Positions 1-7,261 are shown, counted from the first letter of the stretch. The stretch is DNA of 12,127 nucleotides from [Eubacterium] saphenum (GCA_004554555.1 SFLN01000058.1:1-12127), one strand, 5' to 3'. Program-made: numbers and translations. The notes: generated by a model from the letters alone, not told the origin.

Positions 1-117
1 TCCGGGGGCTCCAGAGGGGCCACCCGGACGCCGTTTTTCGTGACGGGAGAAGAAGTTCGTGAGCTTCTCGAAAACTGCCGCCGCGTTCCCGAACAGACCG
101 TTCTGAAACGCAAATGA
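1..117 (+). CDS. C-terminal fragment of an unidentified protein
   Basis: An open frame enters from the left edge and ends at the TGA at 115-117, giving 38 visible residues that include TPFFVTGEEVRELLENC and end in VLKRK. Only the tail is present, so I cannot assign a family. The next gene's preferred ATG lies 17 nt after this stop, and its ribosome binding site (about 121-128) falls in that short gap. This suggests the two are co-transcribed and perhaps translationally coupled. If so, this protein may belong to the same nitrogen-compound catabolic pathway as the M20 amidohydrolase, but that is inference from position only. Confidence 0.55.
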   Translation, partial: SGGSRGATRTPFFVTGEEVRELLENCRRVPEQTVLKRK

Positions 118-134
118 TTGAAAGGAAGATAAAT

Positions 135-1397
135 ATGTACACTTGCAGCAAGGCTAGAATGGAAGATAAAATCAAGACTTTTTCGAAGTTCGGTGACGCA
201 GGTCACGGCGGTATCACCAGATACTCGCTCTCTCCCGAGGCGATTATGGCGAGAAACGAGTTCAAAAAGCGTATGGAGGCAATCGGCGCGATTATCGAGG
301 TTGACGACGTTGCGAATATGTACGCGACGCTCCCCGGCTCGGACGCGAACGCAAAGCGCATTGTTATGGCTTCGCACTGCGACTCCGTAAAGAACGGCGG
401 CAACTATGACGGTATTCTCGGCGTTATGTCAGCGATGGAGGTTCTCGAAACGGTTTACGAGCAGAAAATCCCCCACAAGCACCCGCTCACCGCGATGATT
501 TGGACAAACGAGGAAGGCTCGCTTTACCCGCCCGCGATGATGTGCTCGGGAATTGTGTGCTACGACTATCTCCCCGAGGATATCAGATGCAAGTTTAAGT
601 ACGAGGATATGATGAACAGCAAGTCCATTCTCGACAGCACCAAAACCTTCGGTGAGGCGCTTGACAAGTCGGGCTTCAAGGGCGACAAGAAGTTCAGACT
701 TTCCCCCGACAACTATCAGTATTACTTTGAAACTCACATCGAGCAGGGACCTATTCTCGAGGACAACGGGAACGATATCGGTGTTGTGGACTGCGTTTTG
801 GGTATGTTCAACTATCGTCTGAAGTTCTATGGTCAGACAACCCACGCGGGCACTTTCCCGATGCCGAAGCGCCGTGACGCGTTCTATGCGGCTTCGCAGG
901 CGCTCTGCTATCTGCACGAGGAAATCGACAAGCTCGGCTACACCGACTTGGTTTACACCACAGGCGAGGTTGTTTGTCACCCCTGCGTTCACACCTGCGT
1001 TCCCGATTACTTCGACTTCTCGTTTGACTCACGTCACGAAAATCCCGAGGTGCTCGAAAAGGTGCTCAATATCGTAAAGAGCTGCGCGGAAAAGACCTGG
1101 AGCGGCTGCACCTGCGAGGTTGTAAAGGCTTGGAACAGAGATACCGTTTACTGGGACAAAAAGCTTGTCGGCTATGTAAAGCAGTCCTGCGAGGAGCTTG
1201 GCGTAAAGCATCAGTACATTCACTCGGGCGCAGGTCACGACGCGCAGTTTGCCGCGTATATGCTCCCCGCAACGATGATTTTCGTTCAGAGCAAGGACGG
1301 TCTTTCCCACTGCGAACCCGAATTTTCGAGCGTCGAGCACTGCACAGAGGGCGCAAGCGTTATGCTTAACGCCGTTCTCAAAGCGGACGAGGACTGA
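135..1397 (+). CDS. M20-family Zn-dependent amidohydrolase (N-carbamoyl-amino-acid hydrolase / allantoate amidohydrolase type)
   Basis: 420-residue cytoplasmic metallohydrolase of the AllC/HyuC/AtcC group, which splits carbamoyl or ureido C-N bonds using a two-metal centre. Family blocks, numbered from the ATG at 135: SHCDSVKNGGNYDG with metal-ligand candidates H81 and D92; TNEEGS with the acidic pair E126/E127; THIEQGP with H201; TTHAGTFPMPKRRD with H237; SGAGHDA with H368; LSHCEPE with H392, where relatives usually read SHNPxE. Length is normal for the family. I prefer the ATG at 135 because AAAGGAAG sits about 6 nt upstream. An in-frame ATG at 114 has no such site and overlaps the previous stop. 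No signal peptide or membrane segment is visible. Substrate cannot be settled from sequence: allantoate, N-carbamoyl amino acids and ureidopropionate-like compounds all fit. It probably shares a transcript with the gene entering from the left edge. Confidence 0.85.
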   Translation: MYTCSKARMEDKIKTFSKFGDAGHGGITRYSLSPEAIMARNEFKKRMEAIGAIIEVDDVANMYATLPGSDANAKRIVMASHCDSVKNGGNYDGILGVMSAMEVLETVYEQKIPHKHPLTAMIWTNEEGSLYPPAMMCSGIVCYDYLPEDIRCKFKYEDMMNSKSILDSTKTFGEALDKSGFKGDKKFRLSPDNYQYYFETHIEQGPILEDNGNDIGVVDCVLGMFNYRLKFYGQTTHAGTFPMPKRRDAFYAASQALCYLHEEIDKLGYTDLVYTTGEVVCHPCVHTCVPDYFDFSFDSRHENPEVLEKVLNIVKSCAEKTWSGCTCEVVKAWNRDTVYWDKKLVGYVKQSCEELGVKHQYIHSGAGHDAQFAAYMLPATMIFVQSKDGLSHCEPEFSSVEHCTEGASVMLNAVLKADED

Positions 1398-1398
1398 C

Positions 1399-1427
1399 TT
1401 GACATTATTCGCGAAATGTGATATCAT
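1399..1427 (+). promoter_or_regulatory. Promoter of the iron-type alcohol dehydrogenase gene
   Basis: TTGACA at 1399-1404, a 17-bp spacer, and TATCAT at 1422-1427, with TGTG directly upstream of the -10 (TRTG extended -10). The -35 begins two bases after the stop codon of the preceding gene. The predicted transcription start is near 1434, inside the left arm of the terminator hairpin at 1430-1449. Confidence 0.75.
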
Positions 1428-1429
1428 AG

Positions 1430-1456
1430 GGGCGGAGTTCACTTCGCCCTTATTTT
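1430..1456 (+). terminator. Probable intrinsic terminator of the M20 gene
   Basis: An 8-bp stem, GGGCGGAG (1430-1437) with CTTCGCCC (1442-1449) including one G-T pair, closes the 4-nt loop TTCA and is followed by TTATTTT. The T-tract is imperfect, so termination may be partial. It lies 32 nt after the M20 stop. Confidence 0.5.
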
Positions 1457-1469
1457 ACGGAGGATAGTT

Positions 1470-2624
1470 ATGAGCAGAGAATTTTTGATGCCGCGCTATG
1501 TTGTGACCGGTGAAAACGCGCTTGACGGTGCGGCGAAATATTTTGAGAAAATGGGCAAAAAAGCGCTGATTATAACGGGAGCGGTTACCGTGAAATCAGA
1601 CAGCTTCGCGGCGCTTGCGGCGGCTCTCGATAAAGCGGGAGTTGCTCACGCGGTATTTTCGGATATCCACGGCGAACCGACCGACGCTACGGTTAACGCG
1701 GCGCTTGCGGCTTACCGTGAGCAGGGCTGCGATTGTTTCGCGGCAATCGGCGGCGGCAGCGCGCTTGACACAATGAAAGCGGCGGCTGTTCTCGCGGCAA
1801 AGGGCGGGAAAATCGCGGATTATATGGGGAAAACGATTGAGGGCGAGCTGCCGTTTATGGCGGCAATTCCCACGACCGCGGGCACGGGCTCGGAAACAAC
1901 GCGGTTCACCGTCATCAACGACACTGCAACCGATGTTAAAATGCTGCTTGGCGGTGCGCCGCTGATACCCGACCTTGCGATAATTGACCCGAAATTCACG
2001 GTTTCCGCGCCGAAAAGCATTACTGCGGCAACCGGTCTTGACGCGCTTACCCACGCTATCGAAAGCTACACCTCGAAAAAGGCGCAGCCGCTCACCGACG
2101 CGGTTGCCCTGTCGGCGGTAAAGCGCATTTTCAAGTACCTGCCCGCCGCTTACAAAAACGGCAGCGACCTTACTGCACGCAGCGAAATGTCTGTCGCAGC
2201 ATTTGAGGCGGGAATTGCGATAAACAACGCTTCCGTCACCATCGTTCACGGAATGAGCCGACCTATCGGCGCGAATTTTCACGTCCCGCACGGCATTTCA
2301 AACGCGATGCTTCTTGAAAAGTGCCTTGCGTTCGCGCTGGACGGGAATTACCCGCGCTTCGCGGAGCTTGGCAGAGCTATCGGCGCTGCGGACAGCTCCG
2401 ATGACGACAAAACCGCCTCGGAAAAGCTCCTCGGCGCGATAAGGGAGCTTTGCGCGGTGTGCGAAATCCCTACGCTTGCGGGCTACGGTATTGACAGGGA
2501 GCGGTTTTTCGCGGTTATCGACAAAATGTCCGAGGACGCGGTTAAGAGCGGCAGCCCCGCAAACACAGTCAAGCCTGTTTCCGTTGATGACGTCAAGGCA
2601 ATTTACCGCAGCTTGTGGGATTAA
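1470..2624 (+). CDS. Iron-containing (group III) alcohol dehydrogenase
   Basis: 384-residue NAD(P)-dependent dehydrogenase of the iron-containing family (FucO/DhaT/butanol-dehydrogenase relatives), interconverting an alcohol and an aldehyde or ketone in the cytoplasm. The N-terminal dinucleotide domain carries IGGGSALD (residues 93-100, the GGGS nucleotide-binding turn) and PTTAGTGSE (about 134-142). The C-terminal helical domain carries the metal ligands expected for this family: D191 and H195 in GLDALTHAIE, H260 in VHGMSRP, and H274 in FHVPHG. Length is typical. The start is supported by GGAGG at 1459-1463, 6 nt before the ATG. It has its own promoter and a downstream terminator, so it looks monocistronic. 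Substrate (butanol, 1,3-propanediol, lactaldehyde or other) is not predictable. A role in NADH re-oxidation alongside the hydrogenase is inference. Confidence 0.9.
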   Translation: MSREFLMPRYVVTGENALDGAAKYFEKMGKKALIITGAVTVKSDSFAALAAALDKAGVAHAVFSDIHGEPTDATVNAALAAYREQGCDCFAAIGGGSALDTMKAAAVLAAKGGKIADYMGKTIEGELPFMAAIPTTAGTGSETTRFTVINDTATDVKMLLGGAPLIPDLAIIDPKFTVSAPKSITAATGLDALTHAIESYTSKKAQPLTDAVALSAVKRIFKYLPAAYKNGSDLTARSEMSVAAFEAGIAINNASVTIVHGMSRPIGANFHVPHGISNAMLLEKCLAFALDGNYPRFAELGRAIGAADSSDDDKTASEKLLGAIRELCAVCEIPTLAGYGIDRERFFAVIDKMSEDAVKSGSPANTVKPVSVDDVKAIYRSLWD

Positions 2625-2648
2625 ATCGGGAATTTTCTTATAAAATAA

Positions 2649-2684
2649 CGGCGCAGTCGGATTTCCCAACCGCGCCGTTTTGTT
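2649..2684 (+). terminator. Intrinsic terminator of the alcohol dehydrogenase gene (bidirectional)
   Basis: Stem CGGCGC (2649-2654) with GCGCCG (2672-2677), extended by flanking AA/TT pairs, followed by TTTTGTT on the plus strand. On the minus strand the stem is followed by TTATTTTAT, so it can act both ways. It closely resembles the hydA terminator 125 bp downstream. Confidence 0.75.
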
Positions 2685-2728
2685 AGTTTAACTTGCCTGC
2701 CGAGTTTTCGCGCTGTAATTCGTGTGAA
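2649..2728. repeat. Direct repeat, decayed copy of terminator plus hydA 3' end (copy 1)
   Basis: By hand alignment about 70 of 83 positions match 2774-2856, allowing 3 gap positions. The match covers the terminator hairpin and the last codons of hydA. It contains a 22-nt block (2707-2728) identical to 2835-2856 inside the hydA coding sequence. In this copy the reading frame is disrupted by small deletions and the stop codon is not conserved, so it is non-coding debris. Confidence 0.75.
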
Positions 2729-2767
2729 AAATCGTGCGGGTTCTCGGCAATATGTTGACAATTCACA

Positions 2768-2810
2768 AAAAATCGGCGCAGCTGGATTCCACAACCGCGC
2801 CGTTTTTGTT
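2768..2810 (-). terminator. Intrinsic terminator of the hydCBA operon (bidirectional)
   Basis: Stem CGGCGC (2774-2779) with GCGCCG (2796-2801, followed by TTTTT on the plus strand). On the minus strand, in the hydA direction, the stem is followed by A and then a run of T. It lies about 18 nt beyond the hydA stop. Confidence 0.75.
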
Positions 2811-2856
2811 AGATTAGCTTACTTGTAGAGCTTCTTCGCGCTGTAATTCGTGTGAA
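2774..2856. repeat. Direct repeat, intact copy (copy 2) spanning hydA terminator and hydA C-terminal codons
   Basis: Partner of the repeat at 2649-2728, offset by 125-128 bp. Here the hydA frame and TAA stop (2819-2821) are intact, so this is the functional copy. Confidence 0.75.
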
Positions 2857-4558
2857 GAACCTCGTGTGCCTTGTGCGAGTTAGGCTCGCCGAAGAACTCC
2901 TTGTAGAGCGTCTGGATATCGGGATTTTCGTGAGAACGGCGCTGAGCGCATTTCTCGTCAATTCCGTAAAGAACCTCGGCTCTCTTTGCGCGGATATCGG
3001 TGAAGTTGCGTACAGAAGCGGGCTGGATAATCTGTCCGCCGCCGTTTACGCAGCCGCCCGGGCAAGCCATGATTTCGATGAAATCGTACTTAGCCTCGCC
3101 CGACTTAACGCTCTTGAGCAGCTTCTTGGCATTTGCAAGTCCGCTTGCAACAGCAATCTTAACTTCCTTGCCGGCAACATTGTAGGTTGCTTCCTTGATG
3201 CCCTCGGTGCCGCGAACTTCCTTGAAGTCAATCGGAGCGTTGTCGTCCTCACCGGTGAGCTTCCAAACGGCAGTTCTGAGCGCTGCTTCCATAACGCCGC
3301 CCGTTGCGCCGAAGATAACTCCCGCGCCCGTGTAGCCGCCGAGAGGCGAATCGCACTGCTCCTCGGGAAGCTCGTTGAACATAATGCCCTCTTTCTTGAT
3401 GAGGTGAGCGAGTTCTCTTGTGGTAATCGTGATATCAACATCGGGAACACCCGCTGCTGCCTGTCCGTCACGGGCAACCTCGTACTTCTTCGCGGTGCAC
3501 GGCATAACGGAAACGGAAACGATATCCTCGGGGTTCTTGCCGAGCTTCTGAGCGTAATAGGTCTTTACAACCGCGCCGAACATCTGCTGCGGCGACTTGC
3601 AGGTTGAAAGATTCGGGATAAACTCGGGGAAGTAGTTCTCGCAGTAGCGAACCCATCCGGGAGAGCAGGAGGTAATCATCGGGAGAGTACCGCCGTTCTG
3701 AACTCTGTCGAGGAACTCATGAGCCTCTTCCATAATGGTGAGGTCAGCGGAGAAGTTGGTGTCGAACACCTTGTCGAAGCCGAGTCTGCGCAGCGCAGCA
3801 ATCATCTTGCCCTCTGCGTTTGTACCGATAGGATTGCCGAAAGCTTCTGCCAAAGACGCGCGAACCGCGGGAGCTGCCTGTACAACAACCATCTTTGTGG
3901 GGTCGGCAATTGCGTCCATAACCTTCTGGGTGTCGTCCTTCTCAGCGAGAGCGCCCGTAGGACAAGCAACGATACACTGTCCGCAGGATACGCAAGCGGT
4001 ATCAGCCAAATCCATATCGAATGCGGAAGCAATCTGAGTTGCGAAACCGCGCTCGTTTGCGCCGATAACGCCGATTCCCTGGGTAACCGAGCAGGCTGCC
4101 ACGCAGCGGCGGCAGAGAATGCACTTGGAGTTGTCGCGGTACATATGAGCCGCGCTGTAATCGATGTCGGGAACGGGGTTTTCGCCCTCGTACTTGGTTA
4201 TGTCAACGTCATACTCAACGCAAAGCTCGTTCAGCTCGCAGTTTCCGCCTCTTGTACAGGACAAGCAGGACTTGTTGTGGTTGGAGAGGATAAGCTCGAG
4301 AGTTGTCTTTCTGCTCTCGATAACCTTCGGGGAGTTGGTGAAGATTTCCATTCCGTTGTTTACGGGGTAAACGCAGGCTGCTACGAGTGAACGCGCGCCC
4401 TTTACCTCGACAACGCAGATACGGCAAGCGCCGATTGCGTTAATCTCTTTAAGATAGCACAGCGTGGGAATTTTAATTCCCGCGTATCTCGCCGCTTCAA
4501 GAATGGTCGAACCCTCGGGAACAGCGTATTCCACGCCGTTGATTTTTATATTAACCAT
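2819..4558 (-). CDS. hydA: [FeFe] hydrogenase catalytic subunit HydA of a trimeric NADH/ferredoxin-type enzyme
   Basis: 579-residue cytoplasmic catalytic subunit that reduces protons to H2, or the reverse, at the H-cluster. Modules in order: N-terminal [2Fe-2S] domain (C34, C45, C48, C62); His/Cys [4Fe-4S] domain (H94, C98, C101, C107); two-cluster ferredoxin domain (C146/149/152/156 and C189/192/195/199); then the H-cluster domain with L1 TSCSPGW (296-302), L2 MPCTAKKYE (C354) and L3 EIMACPGGCVNGGGQ (C499, C503); and a C-terminal small-subunit-like tail ending HTNYSAKKLYK. L1 has Ser299 where the canonical motif TSCCPxW has its second Cys. Length and modules match group A3 (HndD/HydA) enzymes. 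AAAGGAC precedes the ATG. It is the last gene of hydC-hydB-hydA, 29 nt after hydB. The HydEFG maturases it needs are not in this window. Confidence 0.95.
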   Translation of the reverse strand: MVNIKINGVEYAVPEGSTILEAARYAGIKIPTLCYLKEINAIGACRICVVEVKGARSLVAACVYPVNNGMEIFTNSPKVIESRKTTLELILSNHNKSCLSCTRGGNCELNELCVEYDVDITKYEGENPVPDIDYSAAHMYRDNSKCILCRRCVAACSVTQGIGVIGANERGFATQIASAFDMDLADTACVSCGQCIVACPTGALAEKDDTQKVMDAIADPTKMVVVQAAPAVRASLAEAFGNPIGTNAEGKMIAALRRLGFDKVFDTNFSADLTIMEEAHEFLDRVQNGGTLPMITSCSPGWVRYCENYFPEFIPNLSTCKSPQQMFGAVVKTYYAQKLGKNPEDIVSVSVMPCTAKKYEVARDGQAAAGVPDVDITITTRELAHLIKKEGIMFNELPEEQCDSPLGGYTGAGVIFGATGGVMEAALRTAVWKLTGEDDNAPIDFKEVRGTEGIKEATYNVAGKEVKIAVASGLANAKKLLKSVKSGEAKYDFIEIMACPGGCVNGGGQIIQPASVRNFTDIRAKRAEVLYGIDEKCAQRRSHENPDIQTLYKEFFGEPNSHKAHEVLHTNYSAKKLYK

Positions 4559-4587
4559 AGGTTTTTGTCCTTTCGTTCAAACTTTCG

Positions 4588-6468
4588 TTATGCCTTGACA
4601 ATAGCGCCGAACTTACAGTTGCTCATGCAGACGCCGCACTTGATGCACTTGCTCTGGTCAATGTGGAACGGCGACTTGATTTCACCGCTGATTGCGCCGA
4701 CAGGGCACTTCTTGGAGCAGAGCGAGCAGCCCTTGCACTTCTCGGGAACAATCTGAATCTGGAGCAAATCCTTGCAGACGCCCGCAGGGCACTTCTTGTC
4801 CTTAACGTGAGCGATATATTCATCTCTGAAGTAGCGCATTGTCGAAAGCACGGGGTTCGGAGCAGTCTGTCCGAGGCCGCACAGCGCGTTGTCCTTGATG
4901 TAGTAGCAGAGCTTCTCGAGCTTGTCGAGGTCTTCCATCGTTGCCTTGCCCTTGGTAATCTTGTCGAGCATTTCGTACATTCTCTTTGTACCGATACGGC
5001 AGGGTGTGCACTTACCGCAGGACTCGTCAACGGTGAACTCGAGGAAGAACTTCGCGATATCAACCATACAGTTGTCCTCGTCCATTACGATAAGTCCGCC
5101 GGAGCCCATCATAGAGCCGATTGAGATAAGGTTATCGTAGTCAATCGGGATATCGAGGTGCTCGGGAGGAATGCAGCCGCCCGAAGGTCCGCCGGTCTGT
5201 GCAGCCTTGAACTTCTTGCCGTTCGGGATACCGCCGCCGATTTCCTCGATAACGGTACGGAGCGTTGTTCCCATAGGAACCTCAACAAGTCCGGTGTTGT
5301 GGATTTTACCGCCGAGTGCGAATACCTTTGTACCCTTGGATTTCTCGGTACCCATCGAAGCAAACCAGTCAGCGCCGTTGAGGATAATCTGACAAACGTT
5401 TGCGTAGGTTTCAACGTTGTTGAGAACGGTGGGCTTGCCGAAAAGTCCCTTTACAGCGGGGAACGGAGGACGCGGACGAGGCTCGCCGCGGTTGCCCTCG
5501 ATAGAGGTCATAAGAGCGGTTTCTTCGCCGCATACGAATGCGCCTGCGCCAAGTCTGAGACCAAGACGGAAGCTGAAGTTTGTACCGAAGATGTTGTCGC
5601 CGAGCAGACCGCACTCTTCAGCCTGCGCGATTGCGATTTTCAGACGCTCAACGGCAATCGGGTACTCTGCACGAACGTAGATATAGCCCTGATTTGCGCC
5701 GATAGCGTAGCCTGCGATTGCCATAGCCTCGATAACAGCGTGGGGGTCGCCCTCGAGTACCGAGCGGTCCATAAACGCGCCGGGGTCGCCCTCGTCGGCG
5801 TTGCAGCAAACGTACTTCTGGTCAGCGTCCTTAACCAAATCCTTAGCGAGCTGCCACTTCTTGCCTGTCGGGAAGCCTGCGCCGCCGCGTCCGCGAAGAC
5901 CGGAAGCGAGAACAGTGTTGATAACGTCGTCCTGGGACATAGAAGTGAGAACTTTATAAAGTGCCTGATAACCGTCGCGAGCTATGTACTCCTCGATGTG
6001 CTCGGGGGAGATAAGACCGCAGTTTCTCAGAGCAACACGGTGCTGTTTAGCGTAGAAAGCGGTGTCGTTAAGCGACTTGATAACATCGCCCTCAACGGTT
6101 TCCGCATAGAGATATTTCTTGACGGGCTGACCGTTTTTGAGGTGCTGTTCAACGATTTCGGGGATATGGTCGGGCTCCATCTTAGAGTAGAACGTGCCCT
6201 CGGGGTAAACTATCATAATCGGGCCGAGTGCGCAAAGACCGAAGCAGCCTGTCTTGATGATGTTAACCTTGCCCTCAAGACCGTTCTTTTTGAGTTCTTC
6301 CTGGAGCTTTTCGATGATTTTCATCGAACCGGACGAGGTGCAGCCCGTACCGCCGCACACCAGAACGTCCTTAACGCCGTTGTCCTTGCCCTCGACGCGT
6401 GTTGCGACAACTTCCGCAGCCGCAGCCTTGACAGCGTTAAGCTCGTCAATTGTTTTAATTACGTTCAT
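4588..6468 (-). CDS. hydB: NADH/FMN-binding subunit HydB (NuoF-like) of the [FeFe] hydrogenase
   Basis: 626-residue flavoprotein that binds NAD(H) and FMN and passes electrons between NADH, ferredoxin and HydA; in characterised homologues this subunit is central to electron bifurcation. Domains: N-terminal thioredoxin-like [2Fe-2S] (C38, C43, C75, C79); NuoF core with GLRGRGGAGFPTGKKW (190-205, NADH-binding loop), CNADEGDPGAFMDR (222-235, FMN region) and GAGAFVCGEETAL (307-319); SLBB domain (about 380-415); [4Fe-4S] site ESCGKCTPC (C484, C487, C490) with C530; and a C-terminal two-cluster ferredoxin (C578/581/584/588 and C608/611/614/618). Extra cysteines C560 and C565 could be a metal site, but this is uncertain. 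The full-length architecture matches HydB/HndC of trimeric and tetrameric enzymes. AAAGGA lies at 6479-6484, about 10 nt before the ATG. It sits between hydC and hydA. Confidence 0.95.
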   Translation of the reverse strand: MNVIKTIDELNAVKAAAAEVVATRVEGKDNGVKDVLVCGGTGCTSSGSMKIIEKLQEELKKNGLEGKVNIIKTGCFGLCALGPIMIVYPEGTFYSKMEPDHIPEIVEQHLKNGQPVKKYLYAETVEGDVIKSLNDTAFYAKQHRVALRNCGLISPEHIEEYIARDGYQALYKVLTSMSQDDVINTVLASGLRGRGGAGFPTGKKWQLAKDLVKDADQKYVCCNADEGDPGAFMDRSVLEGDPHAVIEAMAIAGYAIGANQGYIYVRAEYPIAVERLKIAIAQAEECGLLGDNIFGTNFSFRLGLRLGAGAFVCGEETALMTSIEGNRGEPRPRPPFPAVKGLFGKPTVLNNVETYANVCQIILNGADWFASMGTEKSKGTKVFALGGKIHNTGLVEVPMGTTLRTVIEEIGGGIPNGKKFKAAQTGGPSGGCIPPEHLDIPIDYDNLISIGSMMGSGGLIVMDEDNCMVDIAKFFLEFTVDESCGKCTPCRIGTKRMYEMLDKITKGKATMEDLDKLEKLCYYIKDNALCGLGQTAPNPVLSTMRYFRDEYIAHVKDKKCPAGVCKDLLQIQIVPEKCKGCSLCSKKCPVGAISGEIKSPFHIDQSKCIKCGVCMSNCKFGAIVKA

Positions 6469-6550
6469 TGATGAAATTTCCTTTCTTTCCGGAAACTAGA
6501 AATAAAGATTCCTGCCGAAACTCTCGGCAATCCTTGATTTCAGTATTTTA
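6469..6550 (-). other. hydC-hydB intergenic spacer with a small hairpin
   Basis: This 82-nt gap holds TGCCGA (6513-6518) and TCGGCA (6524-6529) closing a 5-nt loop, then a poor T-tract in the minus direction, and finally the hydB ribosome binding site. It could be a weak attenuator, an RNA stabiliser or a processing site that adjusts subunit ratio. No second promoter is evident. Confidence 0.45.
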
Positions 6551-7045
6551 TTAGTTGTACTTTTCGAGGATTTTGTCAACATCGTCCACGGTAAGTCTGC
6601 CGTAAACGTCCTCGTTTACCGTAAGAACGGGAGCAAGACCGCACGCGCCTATGCATCTGCACGCGTCAAGCGAGAACTTCCCGTCGGGGGTGATTTCGCC
6701 GCCTGCAATTCCGAGCTTTTCCTGCAACTTGTTGTAGATATCGCCCGAACCCTTTACATAGCAAGCTGTTCCCAGACAGACGGAAATCTTGTACTTGCCC
6801 TTGGGGTTGATGGAGAACTGCGCGTAGAAGGTTACGACACCGTAAACCTTTTCGAGCGAGATATCCATCTCCTCTGCAATAATGGTCTGCACTTCGATAG
6901 GAAGGTAGCCGTAAATCTCCTGCGCCTGTTGGAGAATAGGCATCAGCGCGCCGGGATCATTCTTGTGCTCGGCGATGATTTTTCTCAGCTTTTCCTCCTG
7001 CTCGGGCGTTCCCGCAAAGGGAACGGCGCTCTTTTTAAAAGCCAT
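6551..7045 (-). CDS. hydC: NuoE-like [2Fe-2S] subunit HydC of the [FeFe] hydrogenase
   Basis: 164-residue thioredoxin-fold ferredoxin subunit, homologous to the 24-kDa NuoE subunit of complex I, which carries one [2Fe-2S] cluster beside HydB. An N-terminal helical part (about 15-75, with QEIYGYLP and VYGVVTFYAQF typical of NuoE) precedes the cluster-binding half, with ligands C90 and C95 in SVCLGTACYVKG and C131 and C135 in CRCIGACGLAP. C129 is an additional cysteine next to the motif. Length is typical. The start is firmly set by AAGGAGG at 7053-7059, 7 nt before the ATG. First gene of hydC-hydB-hydA, 82 nt ahead of hydB. Its promoter is probably at 7130-7138. Confidence 0.95.
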   Translation of the reverse strand: MAFKKSAVPFAGTPEQEEKLRKIIAEHKNDPGALMPILQQAQEIYGYLPIEVQTIIAEEMDISLEKVYGVVTFYAQFSINPKGKYKISVCLGTACYVKGSGDIYNKLQEKLGIAGGEITPDGKFSLDACRCIGACGLAPVLTVNEDVYGRLTVDDVDKILEKYN

Positions 7046-7129
7046 TTTTTAGCCTCCTTGATATTTTTTCGGGTTTGTCCCGATGGTTAATAACATTATA
7101 TTGTAATTATCCACAATACAACCATATCA

Positions 7130-7138
7130 ATTATAACA
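7130..7138 (-). promoter_or_regulatory. Probable hydCBA promoter (extended -10)
   Basis: On the minus strand TATGTTATAAT gives a perfect TATAAT (7130-7135) with a TRTG extension. No good -35 is present at 16-18 bp, so it may depend on the extended -10 or an activator. A second TATAAT at 7095-7100 lacks both an extension and a usable -35. Downstream of the predicted start, TTGTA (7101-7105) and TACAA (7117-7121) form an imperfect inverted element that could be an operator, but its spacing is not that of the usual Rex site. Confidence 0.5.
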
Positions 7139-7154
7139 TATCCCGCGAAAAAAA

Positions 7155-7195
7155 TCTACAAAATTCGCGCTGTTAGCGGCACTGTGGGTTGTAGA
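7155..7195 (-). repeat. Inverted repeat with nested hairpin between metK and hydC
   Basis: TCTACAA (7155-7161) and TTGTAGA (7189-7195) are exact inverse complements and enclose a small inner stem, CGCT/AGCG (7168-7178). In the minus direction the outer stem is followed by seven T residues. It could be a second terminator behind metK or structured DNA upstream of the hyd promoter. Confidence 0.5.
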
Positions 7196-7261
7196 ATTTA
7201 TGCGGATAATTTTGTGTAATTTGACAAATGCGGGATTTTTTGCCTTTTCAAAAAAACCGCG

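Noticed and set aside
2682..2750. Short minus-strand frame after the dehydrogenase terminator (ends about KLN)
   Set aside because: It overlaps the decayed hydA tail, has no start or ribosome binding site, and is better explained as repeat debris.
2755..2760. TTGACA in the spacer before hydA
   Set aside because: No -10 at 16-18 bp downstream on the plus strand, and the terminator hairpin follows directly.
5158..6471. Long open frame (437 codons) on the plus strand opposite hydB
   Set aside because: It is antisense to a gene with full NuoF-type motifs. Its translation is rich in Val, Leu, Ala and Cys without any motif, as expected from the complement of conserved codons.
7095..7100. Second TATAAT upstream of hydC
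   Set aside because: It lacks a TRTG extension and an acceptable -35. The site at 7130-7135 is better.
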